Shown here: positions 44,956 through 56,114 of the stretch, piece by piece | How the letters are laid out: the number at the start of each line of letters is the position of its first letter | How positions within the stretch are numbered: position 1 is the stretch's first letter | From: Peromyscus leucopus | Taxonomy: Eukaryota > Chordata > Mammalia > Rodentia > Cricetidae | DNA: 64,000 bases | Direction: 5' to 3' | Assembly (NCBI RefSeq): GCF_004664715.2 | Contig: NC_051083.1 | Coordinates: 119,400,413 to 119,464,412, forward strand | Position numbers and translations under genes: made by a program | The notes under the pieces: model-generated | Database searches by the model: none | Told to the model about the DNA's origin: nothing | What the model saw: the letters and a program-made list of their open reading frames with translations, nothing else

Positions 44956-45424
44956 CAGAAAAAAAATACACACCCTTATTGTTTTGATTGTTACAATTAT
45001 TGACAGATTAATTGATACAATATTTCAAGCAATGAGAATCCATCCTGCAACTTACAAAGGAAGATTTCCTTTTTACTCTTGCTTAGGGTCCTAGAATTTT
45101 TTTATGCAATGACTATAATCCATCCCAAATTTCCCTTAAAATATATAACTGCAGATGAAAAGTCTGTAATTACTTTCCTCAGTGTAGTTAGTCTCCTATT
45201 GGCCTGTTGTTTACTTTCATTCTGCCACAGCAGGGACAGCGTGAAGTGAAGTCACACCACTGAAGCCCAAAGAATCATGACTAGGCAGCTCTGGCGATTC
45301 CATTTTCAACAAAGCCTGAACAATTTAATAACAGCAGTGGAAAGATACCGGATGGAGCTCACAGTTTTTTCCCTCCACCATTAATTTGGTTGTTTTCTTA
45401 GCTTCTTTTCAAAGTTTTCTGTTA

Positions 45425-45465
45425 ATTTTTTTTTTGTGTGTGTGTGTGTACGTGTGTGTGTGTGT

Positions 45466-45513
<48 letters not shown>

Positions 45514-45625
45514 AACTTGTAGGATTTGGTTCTCTCTTTCAACCATGTGAATCCTAGGGATCAAACTCAGGTGGTCAAGCTTGACAGCAAGTGTCTTTAC
45601 CCACTGAGCCATCTCCCAAGCCTGT
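45425..45625 (-). mobile_element. B3-type SINE with a (TG)n microsatellite
   Basis: A (tg)n run interrupted by 'tacg' (about 45436-45512) is followed by antisense 'accatgtgaatcctagggat', 'caaactcaggtggtcaagct' and 'cccactgagccatctcccaa', the tRNA-derived head of the B2/B3 superfamily. Confidence 0.8.
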
Positions 45626-46057
45626 TATTCCTCTGTTTCTGAATGGACCATAAGATAGACGTTAACAGGGATGAAATATTCATTTAGAATCCATTTCCTT
45701 CCTTTGTGTTTCCTCAGAGAAAACACTGACATTGCTTGTGGACTTGTTTCTACATAAGCCATTGACAAGTTGGGGTAATGGAGAGGGGCTTAAGAAGACC
45801 TTGGTTAGAATTGCTGAGCTTCCATTGATGAGCTCAGAGTTGCCTGTAGAAATAAAAAGAACAGAAGAAGAAAACTGGGGAAAGATAAGGAGGGAGAAAA
45901 AAAGACCTGCATAGGGAATAAAGTTATGTGGAGCTTGAGGTAGGGGAGAGATTTAGGTGGCTGGGAAAAAAGGAAGAGGAGGAGAAGAAGGAAGGGAGAG
46001 TATTTTACACTCCAATTGATTATTCATAATATGAGCTGAGTTAAATGTGTCACGAAT

Positions 46058-46062
<5 letters not shown>

Positions 46063-46102
<40 letters not shown>
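46063..46102. repeat. (TC)n microsatellite
   Basis: Pure tc run of about 19 units. Confidence 0.95.
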
Positions 46103-46104
<2 letters not shown>

Positions 46105-47124
46105 AATCTTTCTCAACAGATCAATTCTTTTTCAATTTTCTCCTTCATATTTTGGTTACTGGGTTTTAAGTTACGAAGATATGACCATGAAGATCAGCTT
46201 TTATGGATCATAGTGAGGTAAAATCTAGTTTGCATTGTATTGGTTTAATAGCTCTGTTCACTTTAAAATGGGGTGAGGATTCAAATAAAACAATGATTTA
46301 ACAAGCATTTATGAGACAACTAAGGATATTTGAACACTGATAGGACACTTGGTGCTGTAAATATTGGTAATTTTTATCTTAATTTTAACTTAAGTAGGAT
46401 CATGGTTAAGACAAAAGTTGTTTAATTTTAAAGATATATATTGAAGTGTTTGTGGGTGAAACTATAGGATATGTGGAGAGGGCAAAGGTAGGTGAGAGAG
46501 GATATAAATTAAGATTAGCTTTCCACTGAAATGTGTTGAAGCTAGGTGATTCATGAAGTACCTGGAGATTCATTAGATTATTCTTTTCTTTCTGAATATG
46601 CTTGAAGATTTCCATAATAAAAAGTGAAGAAAAAAGTGGGCGAGCTAATAGCTATTGTTCTTCCTTCTTAGAAAATCAAAATTAATTACTTCTTCTTATG
46701 TGGTCCATATTTGCTTTCTACCTGTGGGCTGCCAGTTCTTGACAGGGAATAGTAATCACTACCCTTGACTATTAAAACTTAGACTCAGTGTTTGCTGATA
46801 TTTGAGTATAGGTGGGATCTTAACTCAAACCAACACTCAAAAATCTTAATTAGCATCAAGTTTCAAGATAATTCTTCAGTGACAAAAAGATTTCCCTAGT
46901 GCATTGGAAATCCGAGTTAATGAATACAAAATTGACTTCCATTCTCCCCGGAACTACAGCTGTTGAAGAACGTGAGCTTCAGCAGTTTCCTTTGGTGAAC
47001 TTTCTTCACTTGCTGTGTGTTTCCATCTCACTGCTTTTCTCTTCAAAGGAGAGGAGGCCATCCAGCGTCGTCCCACACTAAGGGCAGAAATGGAGGTCAC
47101 CCATTTCCACTTTGTTTCCCCCAG

Positions 47125-47341
47125 AGAATGCAGATGATGTTGCGGAGCACATTTTAAATCTGGTAAAAGAGTCTCCACCTCTGGATGAAGAAGAGACCAA
47201 GATTATTGTTTCTAAAGTAGATGATATTTCCAACTGTGATGAGATAAGTACCAACCTAACCCAGATGATACTCCAAATTATCAGCACGGTGACGGAAAAG
47301 CAAAGCGATCCAGCTTCTAATTTGCCTCCAGTAAGCAATAA
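47125..47341 (+). CDS. Adgrg4: ADGRG4 exon: GAIN subdomain A
   Basis: 217 nt, phase 1 in, phase 2 out. The acceptor 'tttgtttcccccag' ends at 47124 and the donor 'caataa|gtaagt' starts at 47342. It reads ENADDVAEHILNLVKESPPL, DEEETKIIVSKVDDISNCDE, ISTNLTQMILQIISTVTEKQ and SDPASNLPPVSN. The helical, acidic pattern with a conserved Cys and an NLT sequon is GAIN subdomain A of the ADGRG subfamily. A second donor-like gtaagc at 47331 lies 11 nt upstream; using it would leave phase 0 and shift the frame of the next exon, so the downstream donor is chosen. The open frame starting at 47112 lies in the acceptor tract and its ATG is not a start. Confidence 0.97.
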
Positions 47342-47771
47342 GTAAGTCAGAACACTTGGCTCAGAGACATTGTTTCATGAAACTTAGATGTTATTGTGTT
47401 ACTTCCTCAGCAACCAGGCAGTTACGCTTTGACAAGGTCCAGTGCAGTGGATAGCACTATTTAAATATGAATGAACTCTCAGTGATAATGACTCTTCAAA
47501 TAAATTCTTATCCAAAACCCAGCCTGAAATCCCTCCGACTGTTGCATGTTTCTATAAAATGTATCCAACCCACAGAACCCTGAAAAACTTAGGAACTGTT
47601 CTGGTTGATACTTTCTACCTCACAGTCAATAACCTACTCTTTTTGTTTTTTCTCCCTGAGAAGAAATAAACTACTTAAATTGACTTATGAATGTCTTATT
47701 TTTATTTATTCATTTTATTATATTTTTATTTATTCTTTGAAAATTTTCTATACTTACCCAATAGAGTTTGA

Positions 47772-47811
<40 letters not shown>

Positions 47812-48197
47812 ATGTATGTATGTATGTATGTATGTATGTATGTATCTCACTACTTCTTCCAACTCCTCCTAGTGCCCTCTCCCCATTTTATAGGTAGCAT
47901 TCATTGGACACTAAAGAAGACAACAACTCTTACATGAAGCTCTATCCATATACCCTTTAACCTCTTAAACTATTCTAGTAGAATCGATGACTCCATCCAT
48001 TTCTCCCTCCCCCATTTCTACTCTCATTTCCCTCTCCTGTCCATCTGCTTGAGCCTCCTATCCAGCCCTCTGCTTCCTCCATCTGCTGGGCTCCAAAGTC
48101 AAGGAAGTAACAAAGTCAAGCATTGCAGTGAGGCACCTTGAGAGGAAGAGGTTTATCAAGGACAAAAAGAGAGCTGTTTGCCTCTGATTCTTTTCAG
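47342..48197 (+). other. ADGRG4 intron, 0.9 kb
   Basis: gtaagt at 47342 to 'gattcttttcag' ending 48197. It holds a compound (CA)n-(CGTA/TGTA)n microsatellite at 47776-47845. Otherwise it is A/T- and C/T-rich, and 47850-48130 resembles the edge of an L1 3' UTR but is not certain. Confidence 0.8.
47776..47845. repeat. Compound (CA)n-(TATG)n microsatellite
   Basis: A (ca)n run of about 17 units is followed directly by 'gtatgtatgtatgtatgtat' units up to about 47845. Confidence 0.95.
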
Positions 48198-48360
48198 GAT
48201 TCTGAGGATAATTGAGCGTGCTGGTCACAAGATGGAGTTTGTGGGGAGAACAGCAAATCTCACTGTGGCCAGGCTGGCTTTGGCTGTTCTGCGGGTGGAC
48301 CACAGGTTTGAAGGTATGGCTTTCAGCATCCACTCCTCTGAAGAAGTCACAACCCCCCAG
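48198..48360 (+). CDS. Adgrg4: ADGRG4 exon: GAIN domain, middle
   Basis: 163 nt, phase 2 in, phase 0 out; acceptor 'gattcttttcag', donor 'cccccag|gtgagt'. The AA from the previous exon plus G gives Lys, then ILRIIERAGHKMEFVGRTAN, LTVARLALAVLRVDHRFEGM and AFSIHSSEEVTTPQ. The pattern (L-x-x-IER-x-x-H-K-M-x-F, an NLT sequon, then L-A-L-A-V-L-R-V) is the passage from the helical to the beta part of GAIN and is close to ADGRG2 and ADGRG6. The open frame from 48178 starts in the intron. Confidence 0.97.
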
Positions 48361-49136
48361 GTGAGTGCAACTCAGGAAACTGAGAGCCAGGCAACCAAAT
48401 GCTGTTCCAGATATTCACCTGTGAAGCAAAAGTGCACCTTTGGAAGCTAGTAACCTGAATGGGAATATTAGAAAACCTAGAGATACCAGGGAAGATTTGT
48501 GTATAACCTGTGGTAGGCTAATATCTTAGTTGCACTGGTGACTGTGTAGTGTGCAATGATGTCACAGTTGGCGCTGTCACCTGAAATCATCCCAAATATT
48601 TGTTGACTGTTGGCTCTCACATATGAATAACTTATTTTATGTTGGATGTTATACTACAGAGTATTGTTGAAATACATAAGGTAATAGAAAAGTCAAGGAA
48701 TGTGCCCAAAGACACATAGCCTAACAGCTAAGCTGAAACTCAGACCTGTTTGGCTGCATTTAAAATCTGGACCCAGATTAGGTAACAGAAGCAAATGACA
48801 AATGTTTGATGTGATGTGGATGCTAATTACCCTGATTCATCACACTGTACTCCATAGATAAATGCAACCATTATGATCAATTATTAAAAACTCTCAGCCC
48901 TTTCCACCATCTAGCAGCACTTCAGTCTCTGCAGGTCATATGCTACTTCAAGAACAATCTGAGGAACCAGATTTTATTTTTACATCTTAAAAATTATAAA
49001 ATTACATATGGGAAAACATACAAATCCTAAGTTTGTAGTCTCTGAGTTTAGCTAAGACATATGTCCACATTACCCCAAACCCTATCAAGATATAGAATAT
49101 AGACATTTATCCTGAAAGACCCCCATTTTCATCCAG

Positions 49137-49553
49137 GGGTCACCTTCCTTTTTGATTAGACAGAAAAGGGGAAATGCTGTGGGATAATGTGTTTGTACAC
49201 TGGTTTAATAAAATGCTGATTGGCCAGTAGCCAGGCAGGAAGTATAGGCAGGATAAGCAGACAAGGAGAATTCTGGAAAAAGGAAGGCTGAGTCAGGAGA
49301 CTCCAGCCTGTCATCCAGAGAGCAGCATGTAATGTCACACAGCTAAAACCATGGAACAAGTGGCAACATATAGATTAACAGAAATCAGCTGAGTTTAAGT
49401 GTGAAAACTAGTCAGTAGTAAGCTTGAGCTAATGGCTGAGCAGTTTTAATTAATATCAGCCTCTGTGTGTTTACTTGGGTCTGAGCAGGTGTGGACCTGG
49501 TGGGATACAGGAAAACTTTCAGCTATAGCCACCACCATCCTGACATTTTTCTG
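49137..49553. mobile_element. LTR-like rodent element inside an old L1
   Basis: A compact block: 'tttaataaaatgctgattgg', 'ccagtagccaggcaggaagt', 'gcttgagctaatggctgagc' and 'taatatcagcctctgtgtgt'. It interrupts A/T-rich L1-like sequence (before 49130 and after 49545). The motif set is known to me from cricetid LTR-type repeats, possibly of the mys group, but I could not define terminal repeats or a target duplication. Confidence 0.6.
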
Positions 49554-50420
49554 CCATAATTTGTTCCTTCTCTAGAACTTTATACCTCCAAACAAAATCA
49601 TGTGGTATATATGTGAATCTCTGGTAGAAGTCTTCTTTCATATATCTTACATTGTTTTAAAATTAATCATTCTGTTTTCCATATTAATCATTCCAAATTA
49701 ATCATTTTGTTTTTAGTGCTGAATTGATTGCTGATGAATAATATTTCATTGAAGAAACATATCATGTACTTTTTTTTATTCTGCTGTTGCTGCATATTTG
49801 GTTGTTTCCAGTTTGCAGATATTAAAAATAGTGCTCCCATGAACATTTGCATAAAAGTCTTTCTGTGGACATGTTTTTGTGTGTCTTGGGCAAATCTCAG
49901 AAACTGGCTGATAGGGTATATACTTATATTTGTAAGAAATTCCTGTGTTCTTTTCTCCTGTGGCTAATGATGGGCAGGAAGCTTTCATTTTCATCTTGAT
50001 TGCACGCATAACTTCATTGTTGACTTAGCTGTCAAAGTCTTTTGTTTGTATTTTAATTGTCTTGTAGTTCTTCTTTGCAACTTTCCTATCATTTTCTCAG
50101 TGGTGTCTTTTCATAGGCACATGTTTAGAATTTTTTTTTGAAATCTAATTTGTAGTTCTTTTACCTTACTAATAACCATATACGATTTGTTTGGAAAAGA
50201 ATGTTGGCATGGGCCCATCATGAAAATGTTACCTTATGCTTTTTTTTTTTGCTTTATTTAAAAACCCTTTGGTTTTAACTTTTATGCTTAAGAGGAAGAG
50301 CCTCCATGAGCTAATTTTCTTTCAAGATATGAGATCACTTTATTACGAATGAATATTTAGTTTTTAAAACAACACCACTTATTAGGAACTTTCCCCTTCC
50401 CATTGCTGTTCGTTGTTACC
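49545..50420 (-). mobile_element. Ancient L1 ORF2 remnant
   Basis: Antisense L1-like phrases: 'gctgatgaataatatttcat', 'ggttgtttccagtttgcaga', 'attgttgacttagctgtcaa' and 'agttcttttaccttactaat'. Diverged, with frames broken. Confidence 0.55.
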
Positions 50421-50651
50421 TTTAACCAAAAAAAAAAAAAAAAAAAAAAAAATCAAGCCATAATACATTTAAAAAAATAGTTGGGAGGTGGAGAAATCTC
50501 ATAAAGCCTCACTCCTAAATGAAAAGCTGCAAGCAATTGTTGGCTGCTAAGAGAGGGAGAATCAAGTCTTCTCCAGGGATTATCAAGCCCTGAACACATA
50601 TATGCTAAATTAACTCAGCAGGTTGGGTTGGATTTATAATTGTATATGCAT

Positions 50652-50905
<254 letters not shown>

Positions 50906-51089
50906 AATTGGAGAAATAAGCCCATTTCTAGGCTTTCTGTGTTGTTACATTTCTTTCTTTCTTTCTTTTTCTTTTTCTTTTTTTTTTTTTTTATAAATCT
51001 TTGATTTATTACTACACTGTATTGGTACCTATACTCCTGTGTGAGTGTGTGTGTAGTATGTATGTGTGTGCACATGTGTGCATATGTAC

Positions 51090-51260
51090 ACCTGTGTACA
51101 CATGTGCACAGGCCAGAGGATACTGTCAGGCATCTTGATCTGTCACTCTTTGCCTTATCCCCTTGAGATAGGGTCTCTCATTGAACATGAAGCTTGTTTT
51201 GAAGGCTAGATCCTCTTGGCTATCTCCTTATTCCCCTGGTACCTGCAGTGTGAAAGAAAG
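51090..51260 (-). repeat. Old rodent repeat, family not named
   Basis: 'gcacaggccagaggatactg', 'tcaggcatcttgatctgtca' and 'gagatagggtctctcattga' are shared in pattern with 61720-61975. A fossil interspersed repeat I cannot name. Confidence 0.5.
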
Positions 51261-51529
51261 TTAGGTATGAGCCCTAACTTTAAAAAAAAAAAAAAAAGAT
51301 TGTTACTCTAAGCCTTTTCTAAATCTATATGAATTTTTACATCTGCCTGAAAATCTATGCAAAAAAAGGTATTGTGGTTGGGATTGAAACTATTGATCAA
51401 TTTTCGAGGAATTTAGTCCTTAGCCATATTGAGTCTTTTAATCTATCGACATTTACTTAGTTCTCTAGTTTGTCTCAGCAGTTTCATAGTTTCCTGTGGA
51501 GAGCTGATATGTTTGTTAATCAATATTTT

Positions 51530-51750
51530 TGCAGTGCTGGGTATCAAACCACTAACCTTGAGCATAGTAGACAAATGCTCTACCATTGAGCTACAGCCCC
51601 AGACCTCAGTTTTTGAAATGAAATCTTGGTTTATAGATCAGACTGGCCTTGAACTCACTATGTGTCCCAGGTTGGCTTCAAACTCACAGTCCTCTTATCT
51701 CTGATGCCAAGTTGCTGTTATTTAATAGGCTTGTGCCATCACACCTGACT
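51530..51750 (-). mobile_element. B4 SINE (ID + B1 chimera)
   Basis: An antisense ID-like half ('gctgggtatcaaaccactaa', 'aatgctctaccattgagcta') is followed by a B1-like half ('agactggccttgaactcact', 'ggcttgtgccatcacacctg'), the structure of rodent B4. Confidence 0.88.
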
Positions 51751-52215
51751 GTGTTTCGATGAGTTTATTCCTGAGTATCTTATTTCTATGATGTTTTTGC
51801 AAATGGAATATTTTAAATTTCAATTATTTTATGCTAATATATTAAATGCAATTGATTAAATACAGAGTATATAATATGAGTTGACTGACCAACCCTAATC
51901 CTAAATTCCAAAATGCAAAATATTTTATATTTTGGGATTTTGAGGATTTCCAATTTCAGATTTTTGGATTAGGAATTACACAAGCAGTAAGTAGAGGTTA
52001 CGCAAATGTTTCATAATCCAAATCTACAAAATCTGAGACACTTATTATGGTCCAAGTATTTTTGACAAATGATATTCAACCTGTGTACATCATTTGTGTA
52101 TCATGTACATTCAGTGGATTCACTTACTAGTTTTAGTTATTTTATAGATTATCTGACATAGAGTTTTGTGTCTTCCTTGGTGATTTTTCTCTTTCTGAGT
52201 GTGAATGTGTGTGGT

Positions 52216-52217
<2 letters not shown>

Positions 52218-52260
<43 letters not shown>
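52218..52260. repeat. (TG)n microsatellite
   Basis: Pure tg run of about 20 units. Confidence 0.95.
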
Positions 52261-52263
<3 letters not shown>

Positions 52264-52324
52264 ATGAACAGAGTCCAGAGGAGAAAACTGGGTGTCCTGC
52301 TCTGTCACTAGCTGTGGGATGGTC

Positions 52325-52535
52325 TTTCTGTAGGCTGTAAATATGTGTTGCTACTATTGGTTAATAAAGAAGCTATTTTGGCCTATGGCAATACAAGATA
52401 CAGCCAGGTGGGAAATCCAAGAGAAACACAATGAGAAGAAAGGTGGGGTCAGGGGAGACACTACAAGCTGCCAGGGGAGCAAGATGTAATAGAACACAGG
52501 TAAAGCCACGAGACATATGCCCATACATAGATCTC
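52325..52535. mobile_element. LTR-like rodent repeat
   Basis: 'attggttaataaagaagcta', 'ttttggcctatggcaataca', 'caggtgggaaatccaagaga' and 'ggggagcaagatgtaataga'. A compact block resembling common rodent LTR-derived repeats; family not assigned. Confidence 0.5.
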
Positions 52536-52539
52536 ATTG

Positions 52540-52640
52540 CAGATGGTTGGGAACCACCATGTGGTTGCAGGGAATTGAACTCAGGACCTCTGAAAGAGCA
52601 GACAGTTCTCTTAATCTCTAAGCCATCGCTCCAGCCCTGT
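52540..52640 (-). mobile_element. B2 SINE, 5' part
   Basis: Antisense B2 head: 'agggaattgaactcaggacc', 'aagagcagacagttctctta' and 'ccatcgctccagccc'. Confidence 0.88.
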
Positions 52641-52979
52641 TATATGTTTATTATTTCCATTCTTGAACTTTCTTTGGGATGATTTTTCCCTCTTTGTCTA
52701 GTTTCTTAGTATGAAGCCATAGACTATCTGCTTTAGATCCCTTTCAGTCTGTGTAATCATAAATGCTATAAATATGTAATCATAAATGTTATAAATATGT
52801 AAATGCTGCTTTAGCTAAAATACTCATATCTTTAAGATGTTTTCCATATTTGTCAGTTCAAAATATTTTTCACTTTCTTCTTTAATGTCTAGATTACTTA
52901 GATGTGAGTTTAGATCCCAAATATTTAGAGATATCAAATATATTATTATTTATGATTTGTTTCATTTTGGCCAAAGAAT

Positions 52980-53480
52980 GCACTTGGTATGGTTTTGTTT
53001 AGTCTAGTTTTATGAGATAGGGCCTTATGTAGCCCAAGACCACTTTCAATTCAACTCAAAAAGCAGCTGAGGATGACCTTGAACTTCTGATCTTTCTGTA
53101 GCTACCTCCTAAGTACTGAGCTGATAGCCATGAGTTGCCATACTTGATTTAACGTGAATGTTTTTAACCCATTTAAATATATTGGAACTTGTCTTTTGAT
53201 CCTGAGTAATTGGGTGCAGGTTTTATGTACATGAAAAAGTGTAAATTTTATAGTTCTTAGGTATATTGTAGCATAAATATTAATAAGGTCACAGTGGTTG
53301 ATAGTATTCAGATCATCTATGTGTTTATTAATCTTTTTCTTAGTTATTTTCTAGTTGAGAGGACTATTAAAATCTCCAATTTCATATAACTATTTCTTCC
53401 TTTAATTCTTTTAAATTTTGACATATTTATTTCATGTACATGTATGTTGTTGGGTTTTCCTAATACCATCCTTAATCATA
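52980..53480 (-). mobile_element. Old B1-like piece and ancient L1 ORF2 remnant
   Basis: 52985-53150 is a diverged antisense B1-like stretch ('gatagggccttatgtagccc', 'atgaccttgaacttctgatc'). 53161-53480 reads as antisense L1 ORF2 ('atctatgtgtttattaatct', 'ttgagaggactattaaaatc'). Confidence 0.55.
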
Positions 53481-53514
53481 ACTTACTTATGATTATAAAG
53501 TGCCTCTATCTTTT

Positions 53515-53660
53515 ATGTCTTTCTTTGAGACAGGGTTTCTCTATGGAGCCAGGACTGGCTTTGGATTGGCTATATGGCCCTGCTGGACTGCAGCCAGTGA
53601 GGGAGCAATCTCTACTCGCTGTGTGCTGGGATTAGATGTGTGTGCCACCATGCCTGGCAG
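53515..53660 (-). mobile_element. B1 SINE, rearranged
   Basis: 'tctttgagacagggtttctc' head and 'tgtgctgggattagatgtgt' end in antisense. The middle ('ggattggctatatggccctg') does not match B1 and may be an internal replacement. Confidence 0.7.
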
Positions 53661-53999
53661 TGCCACCTTCCTCACAGCCTTCTTAGGATACATGTGTATA
53701 AACACGATCATGTGTGCCCACTACTTTCTTTATATCTAAAGTACAATACTGGTAGAAAGCATATAGTTCGTGTTTGACCTTTTTTTCATCAATGCTGGAG
53801 ATTTCTGCCTTTTACGTGTATAGTGCTTTAGTGTTTAATATAATTACTGACATGATTAAACTTTAAGCTTAAAATTGTTAATGTTATGCTCTTTTCTATA
53901 CATTTGGCTCTTATTCTGCCATCTTCCTTTTTGTTATCTTTTATTTTACTTTAAAAATATTTATTACACTTCACTTTAATTTTTATTAGTATTTACTTT

Positions 54000-54147
54000 T
54001 TTTTTGAGACAGGGTTTCTCTGTGTAGTTTTGGTGCCTGTCCTGGAACTCACTCTGTAGACCAGGCTGGCCTTGAACTCACAGAGATCCACTTGCCTCTG
54101 CCTCCCGAGTGCTGGGATTAAAGGTGTGCGCCACCACCGCCCGGTGT
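54000..54147 (-). mobile_element. B1 SINE with short duplication
   Basis: Antisense B1: 'tgagacagggtttctctgtg', 'gtgcctgtcctggaactcac', 'ctgcctcccgagtgctggga' and 'accaccgcccgg'. A 9-bp repeat, gtatttact, flanks it (about 53989-53997 and 54145-54153). Confidence 0.93.
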
Positions 54148-54159
54148 ATTTACTCTTTA

Positions 54160-54740
54160 TGTTATGTTAAATCAGCAAATAGTAGTTTTAGAAAAGAATC
54201 GACTTTGTTTAGGACATTTTCGTGCAGTGGATTTTGATCATCTCTCTGCCGACCCCCTCTTGTTGCACTGCTTCTCTTCTTCTACTCGTCCCTCATCCCC
54301 TTGGACAGTCCCCTCTATACTCTCAGGCCTTTTTAAAGTTAATAGACTGCCGAATGAAAACATGCAACATTTGTATTTCTGAATCTGACTTATTTCACTT
54401 AACATGACAATCTCCAGTTACACTCACTTCCCTGGGACATATTTCATTTTTCTTCATGACTGAATAATATTTTATTGGGCATATATAACTACAATTTTAA
54501 TCCATTTATATGTCAGTGGTTACCTCAGCTGATTCAATATCTTTGCTATTGTGAGTAGTATCATAATAAATATGGGTGAACAGATACCTTTCATGTGATT
54601 TTGATTCTTTTAGGTATATACTCAGGGGTGGGATAGATAGATAATATAGCTGTACTATTTTGGTTTCTGATGAAACTTCCATACTGATGTCCAGAGGAGC
54701 TGAACTATGTTACATTTCTACCAGCAGCATATGTCCTTTC
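54160..54740 (-). mobile_element. Ancient L1 ORF2 remnant
   Basis: Antisense L1 phrases: 'tcttcatgactgaataatat', 'atccatttatatgtcagtgg', 'gggtgaacagatacctttca' and 'tctaccagcagcatatg'. Probably the same old L1 as 53161-53990, interrupted by B1 copies. Confidence 0.65.
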
Positions 54741-54747
54741 TATCACA

Positions 54748-54964
54748 TTGTCTTAGGGTTTCTATTGCTTTGATTAACCACCATGACCAAAAGCAGGTTA
54801 GGGAGGAAGGGATTTCTTTGGCTTATATTTCCATATTGTAGTCCATCATTGAAGGAAGTCAGGACAGGAACTCAAACAGGGCAATAACCTGGAGGCAGGA
54901 GCTGATGCAGAGACCACGGAAGGGTGCTGTCATTGGCTTGCTTCCCATGACTTGCTCAGCCTTC
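54748..54964. mobile_element. Rodent interspersed repeat, left part (split by L1)
   Basis: 'cttagggtttctattgcttt', 'aggaagtcaggacaggaact' and 'gacttgctcagcc', then broken by L1 sequence. It resumes at about 56115 with 'cagcctgctttcttatagaa'. Same family as 41000-41378. Confidence 0.85.
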
Positions 54965-55149
54965 ATTCTTTCTTTTTTTATTGGAAAATAACTTTTTATT
55001 ATTTAATTTTTTCCTTTTCTCTTACATACCAACACCTCTTCTGCCTCCCTCCCCTTTTCCTGCCCCCCACCCCCCCCTGCTTACCACCATCCCATCTCAT
55101 CCCCTTCTCATAGAGGGTAAGGCCTCCATTGGGTAGTAAACAAGGCTGT
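54965..55149 (-). mobile_element. L1 3' end fragment (first insertion)
   Basis: Antisense: a T-rich head, then 'ttctcttacataccaacacc', a C-rich stretch and 'gggtaaggcctccattgggt', typical of the L1 3' UTR. It is inserted into the rodent repeat at 'ctcagcc'. Confidence 0.8.
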
Positions 55150-55163
55150 CAGCCTGCTTTCTT

Positions 55164-56114
55164 TTTTTTTCAACTATATACTTCTTTATTGCTTTTAGAA
55201 GGGAAGCTGAAACTAATGGTGTTATTTTTTTAATGGAATATTTTCTTGAAATTCTGAAATGAGAGAGAGAGGTGCCTAGTCTCTCCATTCTTTTTATTTA
55301 TTTATTTATTTTATATATTTTATTTTACAATACCGTTCAGTTCTACATATCAGCCATGGGTTCCCCTATTCTCCCCCCTTCCACCCTCTCCCCTTACCCC
55401 CAGCCTACCCCCCATTCCCACCTCCTCGAGGACAAGTCCTCCCCCGAGGACTGCGATCAACCTGGCAGACTCAGTCCAGGCAGGTCCAGTCCCTTCCTCC
55501 CAGACTGAGCCAAGCATCCCTGCATAAGTCCCAGGTTTCAAACAGCCAACTCATGCAATGAGCCCAGGACCCGGTCCCACTGCCTAGTTGCCTCCCAAAC
55601 AGATCAAGCCAATCAACTGTCTCACCTATTCAGAGGGCTTGATCCAGCTGGGGGCCCCTCAGCCTTTGGTTCATAGTTCATGTGTTTCCATTCATTTGGC
55701 TATTTTTTTTCAATAATTGAGTAAAACTGAAATTTATTATAAGCCACAGTCGTCCTAGGGACCTCCATGCTATATATATAGCCTCTATGGTTCTATGGGT
55801 TGTGGTCTGATTGTTCTTTATTTTATATCTAGTATCCACCTATGAGTGAGTACATACCATGACTGTCTTTCTGAGTTTGGGTTACCTCACTCAGGATGAT
55901 TTTTTCTAGATCGATCCATTTGTCTGCAAACCTCATGATGTCATTGTTTTTCTCTGCTGAGTAGTACTCCATTGTGTATATGTACCACATTTTTTTCATC
56001 CATTCTTCCGTTGATGGGCATCTAGGTTGTTTCCAGGTTCTGGCTATTACAAATAGTGCTGCTATGAACATAGCTGAGCATGTATCTTTATGGTATGAAT
56101 CAGCATTCCTTGGG
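55164..56114 (-). mobile_element. L1 fragment with apparent 3' transduction (second insertion)
   Basis: Antisense L1 of about 0.95 kb flanked by the 14-bp direct repeat cagcctgctttctt (55150-55163 and 56115-56128). From left to right: poly-T; about 120 bp of non-L1 sequence with AATAAA on the minus strand a few bases from the poly-A; a second T-rich tract at 55290-55325; the L1 3' UTR ('cagttctacatatcagccat', 'gactcagtccaggcaggtcc'); and the C-terminal part of ORF2 (minus-strand residues MWYIYTMEYYSAEKNND). 5'-truncated and not functional. Confidence 0.85.

Larger units (their letters stand above)
38985..47124 (+). other. ADGRG4 intron, 8.1 kb
   Basis: gtaaga at 38985 to 'tttgtttcccccag' ending 47124. 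It is dense in repeats: several B1 copies, old L1 ORF2 remnants in antisense (about 39640-40480 and 42340-42720), rodent interspersed repeat pieces, MaLR-like LTR fragments, and TG and TC microsatellites. 43020-44160, 44960-45410 and 45630-47120 hold little I recognise apart from the TC run at 46063. Confidence 0.7.
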
